From positions 124,001-188,000 of the forward strand of contig JACKQL020000080.1 in the NCBI GenBank assembly GCA_018296165.2: a DNA stretch of 64,000 nucleotides, written 5' to 3'. The notes below the pieces were generated by a model. It did no database searches. It was given only the letters and a program-made list of their open reading frames with translations, and had not been told where the DNA came from. Below are positions 9,880 to 21,480 of the stretch, piece by piece. The number at the start of each line of letters is the position of its first letter. The first letter of the stretch is position 1. Position numbers and translations under genes: made by a program. The DNA comes from Termitomyces sp. T153 (Eukaryota; Basidiomycota; Agaricomycetes; Agaricales; Lyophyllaceae).

Positions 9880-11758
9880 ACTTTGGATTGATTACACTAA
9901 ACAACAGAGAAGCCAGATTCAGTCAGCCCAAGTTGGAACTCTATGGCCTTTATTGAGTGCTACAAGCTTTATGGATGTACCTCATTGGTGTTAGGAACCT
10001 TATCATTGAAGTCAATGCTCACTACATTAAGGGTATGCTTCAGAACCCTGACAACCAGCCTTCCACTAGCATGAACCACTGGATTGTGGTGATTTTGATG
10101 TTTCACTTTGAGCTGGTCCACATCAAAGGAACTTTCCATGGCCCCGATGGTCTTTTGTGATGCCCGCCACAGCCTGGGGACCCTCCAGCTGACAATAGTG
10201 ACAGCTCTGTGTATGAGGATTGGATAGATCATTTACATGGGTTCATTCACCAAGTTCAGCTACCACTGCCACTACTTCACCAAGTTTCCATGGCTTCCCA
10301 TCGCCTACCTCCTCTGGCTGAGTATGATTATTCGCATCCTTTAGCAACTTTTGCCAGTGACACTGGCACTGCCCCCCGGTTAGCAACCAGCAACAATATT
10401 CAGCCTCTCTGAGATGATGGCACCACTACTTATAGCGATGTACCTCACAGTGCCAAAGCTATTGTCAGAGACGCTCGCGTACTTCTAGTTGAAAAATGGC
10501 TTCATGATCTCGTCAGACCTGATGGCCTTAGTGACAAGGACTATGCCACTTTTGTTTGCTATGCCTCTATGTTCTTTGCTACTGGAGGCAAACTTTGGCG
10601 AAGAAGTTGAGATGGCACTCATAAGCTGTTTGTGCCTATTGCTAGCCGCTTAAGGGTCTTGAAAGCCACGCATGACGACTTGGGTCATAGAGGACTTTTT
10701 GCTACTTGCTCAGCCCTTTTAGAATGATTTTGGTGGCCTCAAGTTAGCGCTGATATAGTATGGTACCTTTGGACTTGCCACCTCTGCCAAATACACCAGA
10801 CAACCAAAGTTCTCATCCCGCTGACTGTTGCTATGCCAGCACCCTTGTTAAGCAAGATATATGTGGACACCATGTTCATGCCTCCCTCCAATAAGTTCAA
10901 ATATATCATTCAAGGACATTGTTTGCTAACTCATTACCCCGAGTTTTGTATGCTCGCTAGAGAAAACACCAAAGCTATCGCTAGGTGGCTGTACAAAGAC
11001 GTCATCTGTTGTTGGGGAGCGCTTAGTGAAATAGTTACTGACAATGGACCTCCCATCCTAAAGGCAGTTACTTGGCAAAGAAGTATAACTTGCACCACAT
11101 CCAAATCTCTGGTTACAATAAGCATGCTAATGGAATAGTAGAGCAGCCCCATTTCGATGTTTGCCAAGCCCTCTTCAAAGTGGTTGACAGTGATCAGTCC
11201 AGGTGGAGTACTGCTACTTACTCTGTATTTTGGTCAGAATGGGTTACCATTCGCAAGCGAATGGGTTGCTCCCCTTACTTTGTGACAACCAGTACCCACC
11301 CTCTCTTGCCAGCTGACATAGTAGAAGCAACATATTTGCAACTGGCACCAAACTTGCTATTGTCGACAACAGACCTCATAGCCCACCGAGTGATTGATCT
11401 TCAACGCTGCCAAGAGGATCTCGACTGCCTTCACAGTCATGTTCTTAGCACTTGTCGCCTAGCAGCCATTTGCTTCAAAACAGAACACACTGCTACAATC
11501 TGTGATTACAACTTCAAAGTAGGCAATCTTGTACTGATGAGGAATACTAGAATCAAGGTAATGCATAACAAGAAGATGAAGCCTCGTTACCTTGGCCCCT
11601 TAGTGGTAATCTCTCACAACCGTGGAGGCGCTTACATTATTTGTGAACTAGATGGCTCTGTACTGCATTGCCCTGTTGCCGCCTTTCATTTAGTTCCCTA
11701 TTTTGCCAGAGAACACATAACAGTGCCTAGTGATGCTTTCAACATCAACACCTCTTGA
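9880..11758 (+). pseudogene. RNase H end and integrase of B1
   Basis: After the solo LTR, RNase H resumes (ARFSQPKLELYGLY). The integrase follows: an H-x4-H zinc-binding half (HDDLGHRG, about 10670), CHLC (about 10780), then the catalytic core with Asp in KIYVDTMF (about 10857), Asp in IVTDNGPP (about 11035) and Glu in GIVEQPHF (about 11130). All three catalytic residues are present, but a frameshift near 11075 separates the second Asp from the Glu. The C-terminal part (11072-11758) has the YNFKVGNLVLMRN and PRYLGPLVVI motifs of the GPY/F module. It ends at a TGA at 11756. I see no chromodomain in this family. Confidence 0.75.
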
Positions 11759-12298
11759 CTCAGAGAACTGGAGCAAACTGAACTCGTCAACAACAACAAT
11801 ATTGGCAATGTCACCAGTGAAGAAGAAAACTATCTTTTGCTAAGCCTTAGCGACTTATCTTGACTCTGCTTCATTTCTTATTGTGCCAACCCCTGTTATC
11901 CAGAAAAGCTATCATGAATACCTTACAAAAACATTAAGTCCTTTTGTTTTTGCTACTCTTTCATTGTTGTTACTTTGGTTAAGAAGCCTTTCACAGACAC
12001 ATTACTTTACATCCTTTCCTTGTTTCAATGCTGCGCTTGGCCCTTCTGTCGCTAGCGCTCGGCACGCCTTTAGAGGTATTTTGCCATGATGACCTACTGA
12101 GCATTTGCTTTCATGCGTCGCTAGCATTAGGTGACAGTCGCCAGTGTGTAACACCCCATTGATCTTGTTTTTATTTGTTTGGTTTCTCTCAGACTCTGAA
12201 TTGTTGCCAAGTATTAAATATTTCTGGGGCCCCTTAAGGGGGCTAGTCTGTGTCCATACTATGAAAAACTAAAAAGTATATACAGGAGGTGACTGGCG
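11759..12298. other. Convergent 3' region between B1 pol and its antisense gene
   Basis: No coding sequence is recognised here. Pol (+) ends at 11758 and the accessory gene (-) ends at 12299, so the two transcripts converge. A perfect 12-bp palindrome CCCCTTAAGGGG lies at 12230-12241. In B2 the same region contains two copies (46831-46842, 46876-46887). A role in ending or separating the two transcripts is possible but unproven. Confidence 0.5.
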
Positions 12299-14426
12299 CT
12301 AAGAGTCGAGGTCAGCATCATCATCAGGCACCTCCATGGAATCCTCCACCTCCTCCCAGTCTCCTTCCCTGATGTTGTTCTCCTCCTGCCAGGCCAGGAA
12401 GGCCTGACAGTCATGCTGATATCCCACCAGAGTCGCCAACGTTCACTTGGCAACAGCTTAATGGGCCCATGCCGCTAACAACTCCCTGGCAGCCTCCAGC
12501 TCCCTCTGGAACCACCATTCCACTCCTGCTGCCCTCTTGTCAAAATCCACTAGCAATGCCACTGATGTTAGTGGCGTTGGCCAACCCAGATCCTTGCCCA
12601 ACCACTCCAGCTCATTGTTGCCAACTTGGCATGATGGAGTATTGCTCCAGGTCCCCTAGCAAAGCAGTTAGCAATCTAGAAGATAGCGAAAAGGAAGAAC
12701 TTACCCATTGTCAGACTTTGACCTCCTCAGCCTGTTCCTCCTCCTTGTCCTCCTTGATGGTGGCTGGGGCAGCCTCAAACTCTTTCTTGCCCTTGACCTC
12801 CATGTTGCTTGCCTCCTGCTCCACCTCAGCGACCGTTGCTAAGGGAGTCATCTCCCTCATCTCCACATCCCCCTCTCCCTCCTTGCTAGCGACCGTTCGG
12901 AGTCGCTTGGCGCTAGTGACTGATGCAGGACTTGCTGCTCGTTTTTGTGCCAGAGGCACTTTGTCGTTGTTGTCATTTCATCGCTCTCCACCCACTCCTT
13001 ACTCTTTGCCTTAGCGCTCCTGCTACTCCCACTTGTCACCTCCTCCTGCAATGTCAGCAAGCTCAAGCTAGAAGGCTTGAGCTTGATGGATTCCCCTCTT
13101 CTTGCTGACTCCTACTGTTGCTCTACAAAAGCCCTCACATTCCTTACCAATGCCACCTTCATTGCTATCCTCTTATCGAACTTGCTGCCAGTGCTCCTCA
13201 ACAACCCTCCGCTGTGCAAGCAGTTTTTCCTCGTGCTGTCACAATGGTAACAGGGCTGGACCCCTGTGGGGTACCAGCAGCCCTCTGGGTCATTATCAGC
13301 CCAGCAGTTGTCGCACTAGAGAAAGTTGTTAGCAATGAAGAAAGAAACAATCACTAAGTACTTACTGCTCCTTGCATGCGTTTATACTCTTGTTGCTTTG
13401 CTAGCAACACTGTCACCTTACCCTTGGCCTTCTCCAACTTCACGCCAGCTCCCAGGCCAGTGTCCACCACCATAGAGGCCTTTTGCCAATGAAGTAGGGT
13501 TGCCAAGCGCTTGTCAGTAAATGTTTCTTCAATTTGTTCCTGCAAGAGCAGTTAGTGACTGTCGCCAAAAGTTAGCAAAAAAAAAAAAGAAAAGAAAGGA
13601 CTCACTTCAATATCCTCATCCTCCTCATCTCATGCCTTTGCCTTCCCCTTCCCTTTGCTCCTCAGGGTTGTCACCAATTATGGCAACGTCACCAACCCCC
13701 TAGCGATGCTGCCAGCTGCTGCCTTGGGAGTTGAGGGGCCTGCCTCTTGAATGTCCCCACAATTCACTGCCTCCTCACTCCCGCGACCCTTGCTCTGTCC
13801 CTCCCCCCTTGCCACCACTAATGCACCTACTAGGTGCTGGAAGAAGAACTGGTCATTTGGCAACAATTCTTCAAAAAGCTGACATACCTTAGTGGTGTTG
13901 CTAGCACTAGCGACTGCTGGGGCACTTACCATCATTCCCGCTGTAAGGTCATCCATTAGGAACTCTGAGAAGGGATCAACTGGCGCCTAGCAATTGCATT
14001 AGGAATGTCACTAAGAGAAGAAAAGCAGAGACTTACAAAGTGGATGTCAAATGGGTGAACCCATTCTTCCCCCTTGTACTGCTTGTATAGTTGGCAACAC
14101 TCCTTCTCGACAGTCACCAACTCTGGCCACTCAACTCCACTCCCCATGGTCTTGAACCACTGCAGCCATGTCTGAAAGATAGTGGTAACTGCCAAGTGAG
14201 GATCCTTCACCAAGGAAGCACAAGCCACGGTGAGCAATCGGTCAACATGTTCCAGGAAGGTGTGGGCCATCATAGTCTTTTTGAACTGAGAGGCAAGATT
14301 GGACATAGCAATGAGATTGAGATTGTAGTGGAGAGTAGATGAGAAGAAAGTGGGGATGATGAAGTTTAAGCGATACCACCAGCCATTTTTATTCGAATCC
14401 CTCTGGCACACAGACCAAGTGATCAA
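12299..14426 (-). pseudogene. Five-exon antisense accessory gene of B1, twin CxxC protein
   Basis: This gene lies opposite to gag-pol. Exons (minus strand) are 14426-14037, 13986-13606, 13539-13366, 13315-12705 and 12655-12299. The four introns are 50, 66, 50 and 49 nt, each GT...AG, donors GTAAGT or GTGAGT, with CTAAC or CTAAT branch-like sites. All junctions are phase 0, apart from one missing A near 12960. The predicted product is about 637 residues. Exon 4 opens with CDNCWADNDPEGC, then C-x2-C-x6-C, giving C-x2-C-x8-C-x8-C-x2-C-x6-C. A Lys/Glu-rich region follows (PLAQKR, DVEMREMTPL), and the last exon has an amphipathic Glu/Arg helix and an acidic end (EVPDDDADL). Several in-frame stops mark it as decayed. 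Function unknown; a zinc-binding nucleic-acid protein is plausible. B2 holds a parallel copy. Confidence 0.75.
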
Positions 14427-14470
14427 GCATGTGATTTTGGGGGTTGACTGAGGACAGTCAATATTTCAGT

Positions 14471-14480
14471 ATGGGGAGGA
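14471..14480 (+). other. Polypurine tract of B1
   Basis: ATGGGGAGGA lies directly before the 3' LTR start TGATGAG, where plus-strand DNA synthesis would be primed. Confidence 0.75.
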
Positions 14481-15566
14481 TGATGAGTCCCAGTTATTGC
14501 TGAGCACCATGTTTTTGGCATTTCAGATTTAGTGGCAGCTGACTACCTTGAATCCAACACAAGTCACAACACTTAGCACACGAGACTTAGCCTGAGGATT
14601 GGACTGAAGCACAAGACTTTAGCGACCACGAGATTTATCGATCACAAGAAACATCACGTGGAGTCTGGAACCTGGGCCTAAATCATCAAGGCCTAGACCC
14701 TCCCTAGTGATGATTATTAGCGACCCTAGCGACTCTAGCAATGAAATGGCATTCCCTTACTATAGATGGACAAATTATCAGACACATACATTTTTACTGT
14801 CATTTCTTTTGCCAAGCTTACCAACATACTTGAATGGCATCTACGCTTCAGGTATTGACATCAGATTTGTTACTTTTTGGTTTCATTTGCAATTAGGTGC
14901 TGCCAAGACTTCACCTATGATTTTTCACTTAGTTACAGACTGACACCTCATATGCACCCTAAACACAGTGACAGATGCCATCGCTAGTGGTGCCTATTTG
15001 TTTACTTTCCCATACTATACTTTGAAATGTATAAATACTGACTGTACATAGACACTAAAAAAAAAAAAAGACAAGAACAATCGGAGAACAGCTATCTTTG
15101 AGCCTACCAGTAAGAGATTTCACTTTGCCTCTTTCGCTCTTTTTATTGCCTTTGACCCAGGCTTAGCAATAAGCCTCCTTGACTTCGACCTCGACTTAGT
15201 ATGGTGCCAACTGCGGGTGCCTATTTTAGTTAATCCGACTTAACAACACTAGTGACTATGGCTAGCGACCAGTTTACAATTGTCTCTTAATTTTAGCCTT
15301 CCTGTGGCCGCCTTTCCCTGTCTCTACCCCATTCCCTCACCCTCCACTACCTCCGTTAGAAGGGTGTTTTGTCTTGGTGATGTTACTGCAATAGCAACTC
15401 CTATTGACTTCACTCCACAACATAACTCTCGCTCTAGTTCTCTGGGATGGTTACTGACTTGCCCTCAACTATTAACTTCCTACTGCCAGCTACCCTATCT
15501 AGTGACTAGTGTTAGGTCCTCTTTTTAGGTTTCTTGCATGGCACTAGGCAGCATAGGAGCACATTA
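14481..15566 (+). repeat. 3' LTR of B1
   Basis: It matches 3247-4331 along its whole length. It begins TGATGAGTCC and ends GCACATTA, where the expected CATCA end has become CATTA. The flank ACGT at 15567-15570 is the right target duplication. Confidence 0.85.
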
Positions 15567-16898
15567 ACGTGACCCCTAAGAGGTTTGTGGAGGCAGTGGG
15601 GTGAGTGCAGGGCCCTCCAACCCTAGAATAGTGTCAAGCAGAAGCCCCAGTGAGTTTGTAGCATTGTTTGCAGGGTTCGGAGCTGATCTGATGTCTTTAG
15701 TGTGCCCTCTGTGCTCGCTGCAGTGAGCACTGCAAATTTGAGGAACCAATGCCAGGTTCCTGCTGAGACACCTTGGTGTGCATGCCATGTTGCTTGAGAC
15801 ATGAAAAATGTCCAATTTGGCTGAGTTGGCATGTGGCCTGCATGGCAGAGGAGCAGGGTTAGGATGTGGAGTGGATGGCAGGGCAGTTGCTCAAGGGTCA
15901 TAAGGGGAGGGTTTTGGGTTGGGGTTTGGGGGTGGAGTGCAGAGGTAGTGTGGGGCAGTTGATGAAGGTGGGACCCCCATGGGGCAAGTGGAGGGAGGGC
16001 CCCCTCAATGTGTGACAAGAGGAAACAGAGGGTGTCTCCTTCTCTAGAGGCAGGGCCTAGCAAACAGCTGCATGGAGAAGAGTCAATAGCAGGCCTTCTG
16101 GGGCCACACATTTACTCCCCATGTTGGGGGTTCCGATGGAGGGGGCTGGTTGGAACCCTGTTCCCTCTCCTGTTGTTTCCGAAACATTTTGGCAGTGGTG
16201 GGCAGAGGCATTGTCTTGGCTACTGGTGTCATGCAAGGAGGAGGTCCAGAGGATTGCAGAGGACTGCAATGGGGTTTAGTGGGAGCATGACAAGGCATGA
16301 AGAGGTCAAGACTTAGCATGGAGGAAGCTGGAGGGAGCTACATGGACAATTGTAGAGGGGTTGCTGGAGGTGCAAGAGCTGTGTGAACAGCTGGCACAGT
16401 TGGAGGCACAGGTGGAGCAGGTGGCAGAAGTGGGGCAAGGGGCTGCAGAGGTGGAGGGGATTAGGGCAGAGGCGGGGAGATGGTGTGAGGAGTGGTTGGC
16501 CAATGAGGCAGCCTCTGGATGCCAGGAAATAATGTGTAAGTTTGCCTCTCTTCCTTCATCATGTTCCACTAATACTGAGCCCTCCAGACTGGGTCTGACA
16601 GCACCATGTCCTTCTTGATGGGGCGTTGGCTGCTTATGCTTCAATGCAGGATGGGATGGCATAAATGCTAGGGGAGCTTCCACTGGAGTTGGAGCAGGGT
16701 TCCAGGCAGATAGGGCGGTTGTTGGCAGGGCATCAGCAGAGAAGTGCAGCGGATCCCAGAGTGTGGTGAGAGGTGGCAACTGATGTGGGGGAGCCATTGC
16801 TGGGGCAGCTGGAGGTCTTTGCTGTTGTTGTCATGCAGTTGGAGGTGGATATGGTTGGGCATGGGGTGCAGAGAATCCTGGAGGAGGAGGAGGAATGA
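15567..16898 (+). pseudogene. 3' part of the A2 antisense accessory gene
   Basis: This continues the gene cut at 3246. The twin CxxC domain is recognisable around 15720-15810 (CEFEEP-like, then CMPC...CP). As in A3, a TGA replaces a probable CGA between the two halves. A nuclear-signal-like KRKQR...PSKQ segment follows (about 16010), then a Glu/Gln-rich heptad region (16361-16510, LCEQLAQLEAQVEQV) and the WCEEWLANEAA motif. An intron with donor GTAAGT at 16536 and a CTAAT branch-like site before AG at 16587 or 16601 sits exactly where A3 has its last intron. The final exon (GRLLAGHQQR, VATDVGEPLLGQ) ends in a Glu run and TGA at 16896-16898. Decayed CpG sites are widespread. Confidence 0.65.
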
Positions 16899-17115
16899 GG
16901 GAGTTTTTTGGACCTTGAGTTCTTGCTGTCCCATGCCTACTTTTGTTACATAACTGTAGTTGTAGTTTGTCCATATTGATTATTTTGCATTTCTGCTGAG
17001 TGTGAGATGTTTCAGATAGAGTGAGGGGAGAGTAAGCAAAAACATGTAGGAGGGTACTTGTGGGAGTTGAATCCCAAATAAATCCAGAGGCAAGGGTTGT
17101 GCCCACTAATGCCAT
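16899..17115. other. Convergent spacer between accessory gene and pol of A2
   Basis: No coding sequence is recognised. It corresponds to 51052-51280 of A3 and lies between the 3' ends of the plus-strand accessory gene and the minus-strand pol. Confidence 0.5.
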
Positions 17116-18534
17116 CTGTGTTTGCTAGTCCTGGGAGTCCTAGGGCTTGGTGGGGTATCATTGATGGAAGTCCCAGAGCTTATCAGGGGCCCCATCAAGG
17201 TTCTTTTGAGGCTCCCAAGTGTTATCTTCAGGTCCATAGCCTTTTCAGCAGACTAGCTACTGTGGTCAGCTACAGACCATATGGGAGTCGAGGATTTGGT
17301 CCACCTTATAGTGATACTCATCCTCAACCTCAATGGGGGGCAGTCAACTGGGACATTGTCCAGAAAAAGGGTTCAGAGTATGTTTTTCAAGAAGGCAGAC
17401 ATGGAATACTGGGTGGAGGCCCTTCAAACCTGGGAGTAGGTCAAGCTTGTAGGCATGTGTGGAGACCTTTCAGAGGACCTTGAAGGGGCCAAAACATTTG
17501 TGATTGAGCTTTATGGAGGGCCTCCAGGTCTTGAGGTTTTGTTGGTCAAGCTAGACCAAGGTGCCAGGGGACCAGTCAGGAGTTGATTTGCATCAGGTAT
17601 CGGCATGCTTGGAATAAGCTCAATTTGTGGTGTTGATTTCATCCCAGAGGAACTGGTGAAGAGATTAGAGGTCCTCAGTGACTTCATGGGCAATGTGGGA
17701 AAGGATATCCTTAAGGGATAGCATGAGCCAGGAGTTGTAGCCCTTGTTGGTATAGAATGGGGAAACTCTGGTGGTGGAGTGAGGTGTATTGTTGTAGGTA
17801 AACTTGGCAAGGGGGAGTTCTGTGCACCAGTCATTCTGTAAATAGTTAATGTAGAGGCAGAGATACTGTTCCAACATCTGGTTTACTTGTTCTGTTTGTC
17901 TGTCAGTCTCCAGGTGGTAGGTGGTGGAGAGATTGGTTTTGATTTTGAGCACCTTGCATAGCGATTGCCAAAAACAAGATACAAATAGGGGTCCATGGTC
18001 AGAGACAATGTCATCTGGGAGTCTGTGCTTGGAGAATACATGTTTGAGGAATAGTTTGGCAAACTCCAGAGCATTGTCAGTGGTGTGGCAGGGGATGGAG
18101 AGGGCTTGCTTGGTGAGGCAGCAGACAACAACAAGGATTGCATCAAAACCTTTGGAGTTGGGGAGTTTGACAATATGATCCATCAATATTGAGGACCAGG
18201 AATGTTAGCTGACAGGGAGGGGCTTCAACAATCTGTGGGGGTAGTGGTGGGGTACCTTGGCCCAGAGACAAGGTTCGCAGGCCCTCATGTATTGCATGAC
18301 ATCCTTCTTCATTCCTGGCCAAAAGTAAGTCCAGGAGATGAGCTAAAGAGTCTTATGAATTCCTGGATGTCCCCAGAGCTTGTGGTCATGGTGTTGCTAG
18401 AGTATGTTGAGGCAAATAGACTTGTGGTCCAGAGCATAAATTCATCCACTTCAGAGCAGGAAGCAGTGGTCTGGAGATAGTGTGAAAGGGTTTTCAGTGC
18501 TCAACTCATTGGCGGAGTTGTTGCAGGGGTTGTG
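17116..18534 (-). pseudogene. Integrase and chromodomain remnant of A2
   Basis: The minus strand carries the integrase core (17665-18186): MDHIVKLP with the first Asp, IVSDHGP with the second, and DRQTEQVNQ retaining the catalytic Glu. The upstream zinc-binding part is at about 18190-18350, marked by a decayed WPGMKKDV equivalent. The chromodomain counterpart of A3 51300-51480 lies at 17150-17340 but is out of frame and interrupted. CG dinucleotides common in A3 are TG or CA here, for example GTCCCGGAG in A3 against GTCCCAGAG at 17171. Confidence 0.7.
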
Positions 18535-20300
18535 CTAGGTGAAGAAGGAGTCCAGGGGTGCATTTCTGATTTGGTGGAGGATTCCTTCTTCATTTAAAAT
18601 TAGCATGGCATGTAGATATTTGAGGAGGATTACCACTTGATGGTTGAACACATTCTGTTTGGCTTCAAATGACTTTTTTGGATACATGTTGGACCTTTGA
18701 GTGAGGGTGTCAGGCTTCATGCTGAGTTGTCTGGGGTGGTAGTGGATGGCAAAGTCATACTCCAAGAGGGTTTCAGACCATTGAGCTTAGTGGTGGCTGA
18801 GTTGCCTTGTGGTCATGGAATATTGCAGATTGTTGTGGTTGGAGTAGACTTGGATGTGGTGCAGGGACCCCTTGAGGTAGGCCTGCCACTAGTGGAAGGC
18901 TTCAACAATTGCGAGGAGTTCCTTGTTGTAGATATCATAGTTGAGTTCCACGGGGATCATTGAATGGGTGTAGAAGGTGACAGAGTGGAGATCCTTGCCT
19001 TTGGAGTCCAACTGGGAGAGTATTCTGGTGATGGTATAGTCAGAGGTGTTGCATTCAAGTACAATTGGCAGGGAGGGGTTGAAATGGTGGAGGACTGGAG
19101 TGGAGGTAAAGGCCTTCTTCAGGAGGAGGAAGACACTTTGGCACTTGCTGTCCCAATCCCAAGGGGCATCCTTCCATGTGAGTTGGTTGAGGGGTTTGGT
19201 GATTCCAGAGTAGTTATTGATGAATTAGCAATAAAAGTTAGCAAACCCCAGAAATAACTGTACCTCCTTGACATTCTGCAGCAGGGGCCAGTTGAGTATT
19301 GCATTGACCTTGGCAGGATCCATGTGCACACCATCAGGAGTGATGATGACTCTGAGGTATTTGACCTCCATCGTGTGGAAGGAACATTTCTTAGATTTAG
19401 CATGAAGGTGACACTCCCAGAAACATTCCAAGATGCAGCAGACATGCTCTGGATGCTTCACCAGTGAATTCAAGTAGATCAGTATGTCATTTAGATATAC
19501 AATAATGAAAACATCATTCATGTCATGGAAGATGTTGTTCATGAAGTACTGGAAAGTGGCGGGGGAGTTAGTCATTCCAAAGAGCATCACAAGGTACTCA
19601 AAGAAGCCATAGCAGGTGCAAAAGGTGGTCTTCCATTCATGTCCCAGGGCAATCCAGATGTTGTTGTAGCCAAAGTGGAGGTCTACCTTTGTGTAGATCT
19701 TGGCACTGCAGAGACAATCAACAAAATCCCCCACCATGGGAAGGGGATACCAGTTCTTTTTGGTGACTTTGTTGAGTCCCCAATAATCCACACAGAGTTG
19801 GAGTGACCTGTCCTTCTTCTTGGCAAACAAGACCAGAGTGCTGGCAGCAGAGATCAATGGGTGTATGAACCCCTTGCCAAGCATGTCATTGAGGTATTCC
19901 TTCAGGGCCTGGAGCTTGACCTCAGACATGTTGTAGATTTTGCCAAATGGGGGTGAGGCACCCTTTTTGAGGTCAATCTTGTAGTCATAGGAGTGGTGTC
20001 AGGGAAGTTCTTTGGCACTCCTTTCAGAGAACATGTCAGCAAATTCATAATACTCTAGGGGAACTACTTTGAATAGGATCTGTTCCTCCATTTTGCTCTC
20101 CAGTGTGGCAATTTCTGTGCAGAGATGCTCCTCAGGTAGGGCTGGCATGACTTGCAACTGGAAGACAGGGTTGCCATCCTGTAAAAGGCATGCAAAGGGG
20201 GCACTGATGATTTTAATGTCAAGGCTTCCAGAGTCAACAGAAGTAGAAAACGGAGTAGCAGCAGTCAAGTCTGGAGTAGTGGCAGAGTCAGTTAGAGGAG
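18535..20300 (-). pseudogene. RT and RNase H of A2
   Basis: RT is best preserved in 19225-19929 (FAKKKDRSLQLCVDYWGLNKVTKKNWYPL-like region, PATFQYFMN). The catalytic box is YLND at 19486-19497; the first Asp codon is AAT (19489-19491). RNase H follows towards 18535, with EYDFAIHYHPRQ near its end. Several stops separate the pieces. It is colinear with 52789-54570 of A3. Confidence 0.75.
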
Positions 20301-21480
20301 TTGAGCATCACTAGTCAGGGTACCATAAGCCTTTGTATCAATTCCAAGGTATGTTGGGAGGCAGCCATCATAATTTGATTGAGGGTGACCAAGGTGGAGT
20401 TGCACTTCCTTCACTGTCAGAATTGCTGTTGGAGGTTGAGGGGCTCTGGGTTACTCTAGGAGTGCTAGCACCAGGGTCAGAGACATCAGAGTCCAAGACA
20501 GACTGGAGGCGGAGGAGGATGGCAGCTGCTAAACTTGCTTTGGGGCTGGAAAATTGCATGCTGAGGTTCTTCCAGTCAATGTTAGAGTTAACATCTTGTA
20601 GCTACAGAAGTCTGAGCACTATCAGAGTCAATGGGGGTAGTTGGGTGACAAGGAGCTGGGCCTGAAACTGCAGGTCATTGTTGAGGGTGAGGGTGTTGTA
20701 GTATTGAGTGATTCCTGTCATAGCAGGGCTTCTGTCAAAGAGTTGGAGTTCAAGAAGTTTGTCAAGATCGTTGTGTTGGAGGTTGAATTGACTGCTGATA
20801 AAGGTACCAGAGGTGCCGCTGTCAACAAGGGTGGGGAGTACCTTGGGCAAGCCATCAAGTTGGACATTGATGACAAACAACTGCATGGACCTGGAGCAGA
20901 GCTGTGGAGGAGTCCAGGGGTGGTCAATTGTGGTTCTGGAGTTCTCAGAGAAGGGTGAAACATTGAAGAGTACCAGTCCAGAGTCAGTGGGGTTGTCCCA
21001 GTCAAGGCAGAGGGTGAGGCTGGGCCAGTTGACATGGGTGTTGGTGGAGCAGAGCCATGAGAATCCTAAGATGACAGGGACAGAGGAGCATAGTTTAGTG
21101 ATGAGCAGCCCAAGTCCTTGCTGTTGTCCATTGGCAAAGGTCATAGTTGTTCCCAGGCAGTGTGTGATGTCTCCAGTAGGGATGGGGTCACCATCAAAGA
21201 GCTTGAGAAGAATCGGAGCAGGGAGGCATTGGAGAAGGTGGGAGGCAAGCGCTGCCAGGGATTCATCAAAGAAGTTATCTGTGGCACTGCTGTTGACTAG
21301 TGTGGAGACAAAGTTGTCAGAGAAGGACAGAGTGGTGCAGAGGAGAAGGGTAGTGGAGAAGTGAGAGGGAAGGTGTGCTGGAAGGTCATCCAGGGTGAGT
21401 ACCATTGCACAGAGAAGTGTGGCCAGGGCAGAAAAGACATCAGGGTCTGGTCCACAGTCTAGTGCATCTTCAAGACCTAA
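20301..21480 (-). pseudogene. Tandem aspartic protease region of A2
   Basis: One 267-codon frame (20602-21405) contains two protease-like units. The first has LVNSSATDNF, where the Asp and Gly of D-S-G are lost; the second has LVDSGTSGTF with an intact D-S-G. Each unit is followed by a GLLITKL...ILGFSWL or LLVTQL-type strand. The same duplication is in A3 (54607-55359), so it predates both copies. Confidence 0.7.

Larger units (their letters stand above)
3247..15566 (+). mobile_element. Complete Gypsy-type LTR retrotransposon B1
   Basis: The element is about 12.3 kb, with two LTRs of about 1085 bp, gag, protease, RT, RNase H and integrase on the plus strand, and a multi-exon accessory gene on the minus strand before the 3' LTR. 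It is inserted in the accessory gene of A2. An A-family solo LTR (8731-9874) is in turn inserted in its RNase H region. Coding frames carry several TGA stops and frameshifts, so it is not autonomous. A second, more decayed copy is B2 (38583-48149), which lets each part be checked by comparison. Confidence 0.85.
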
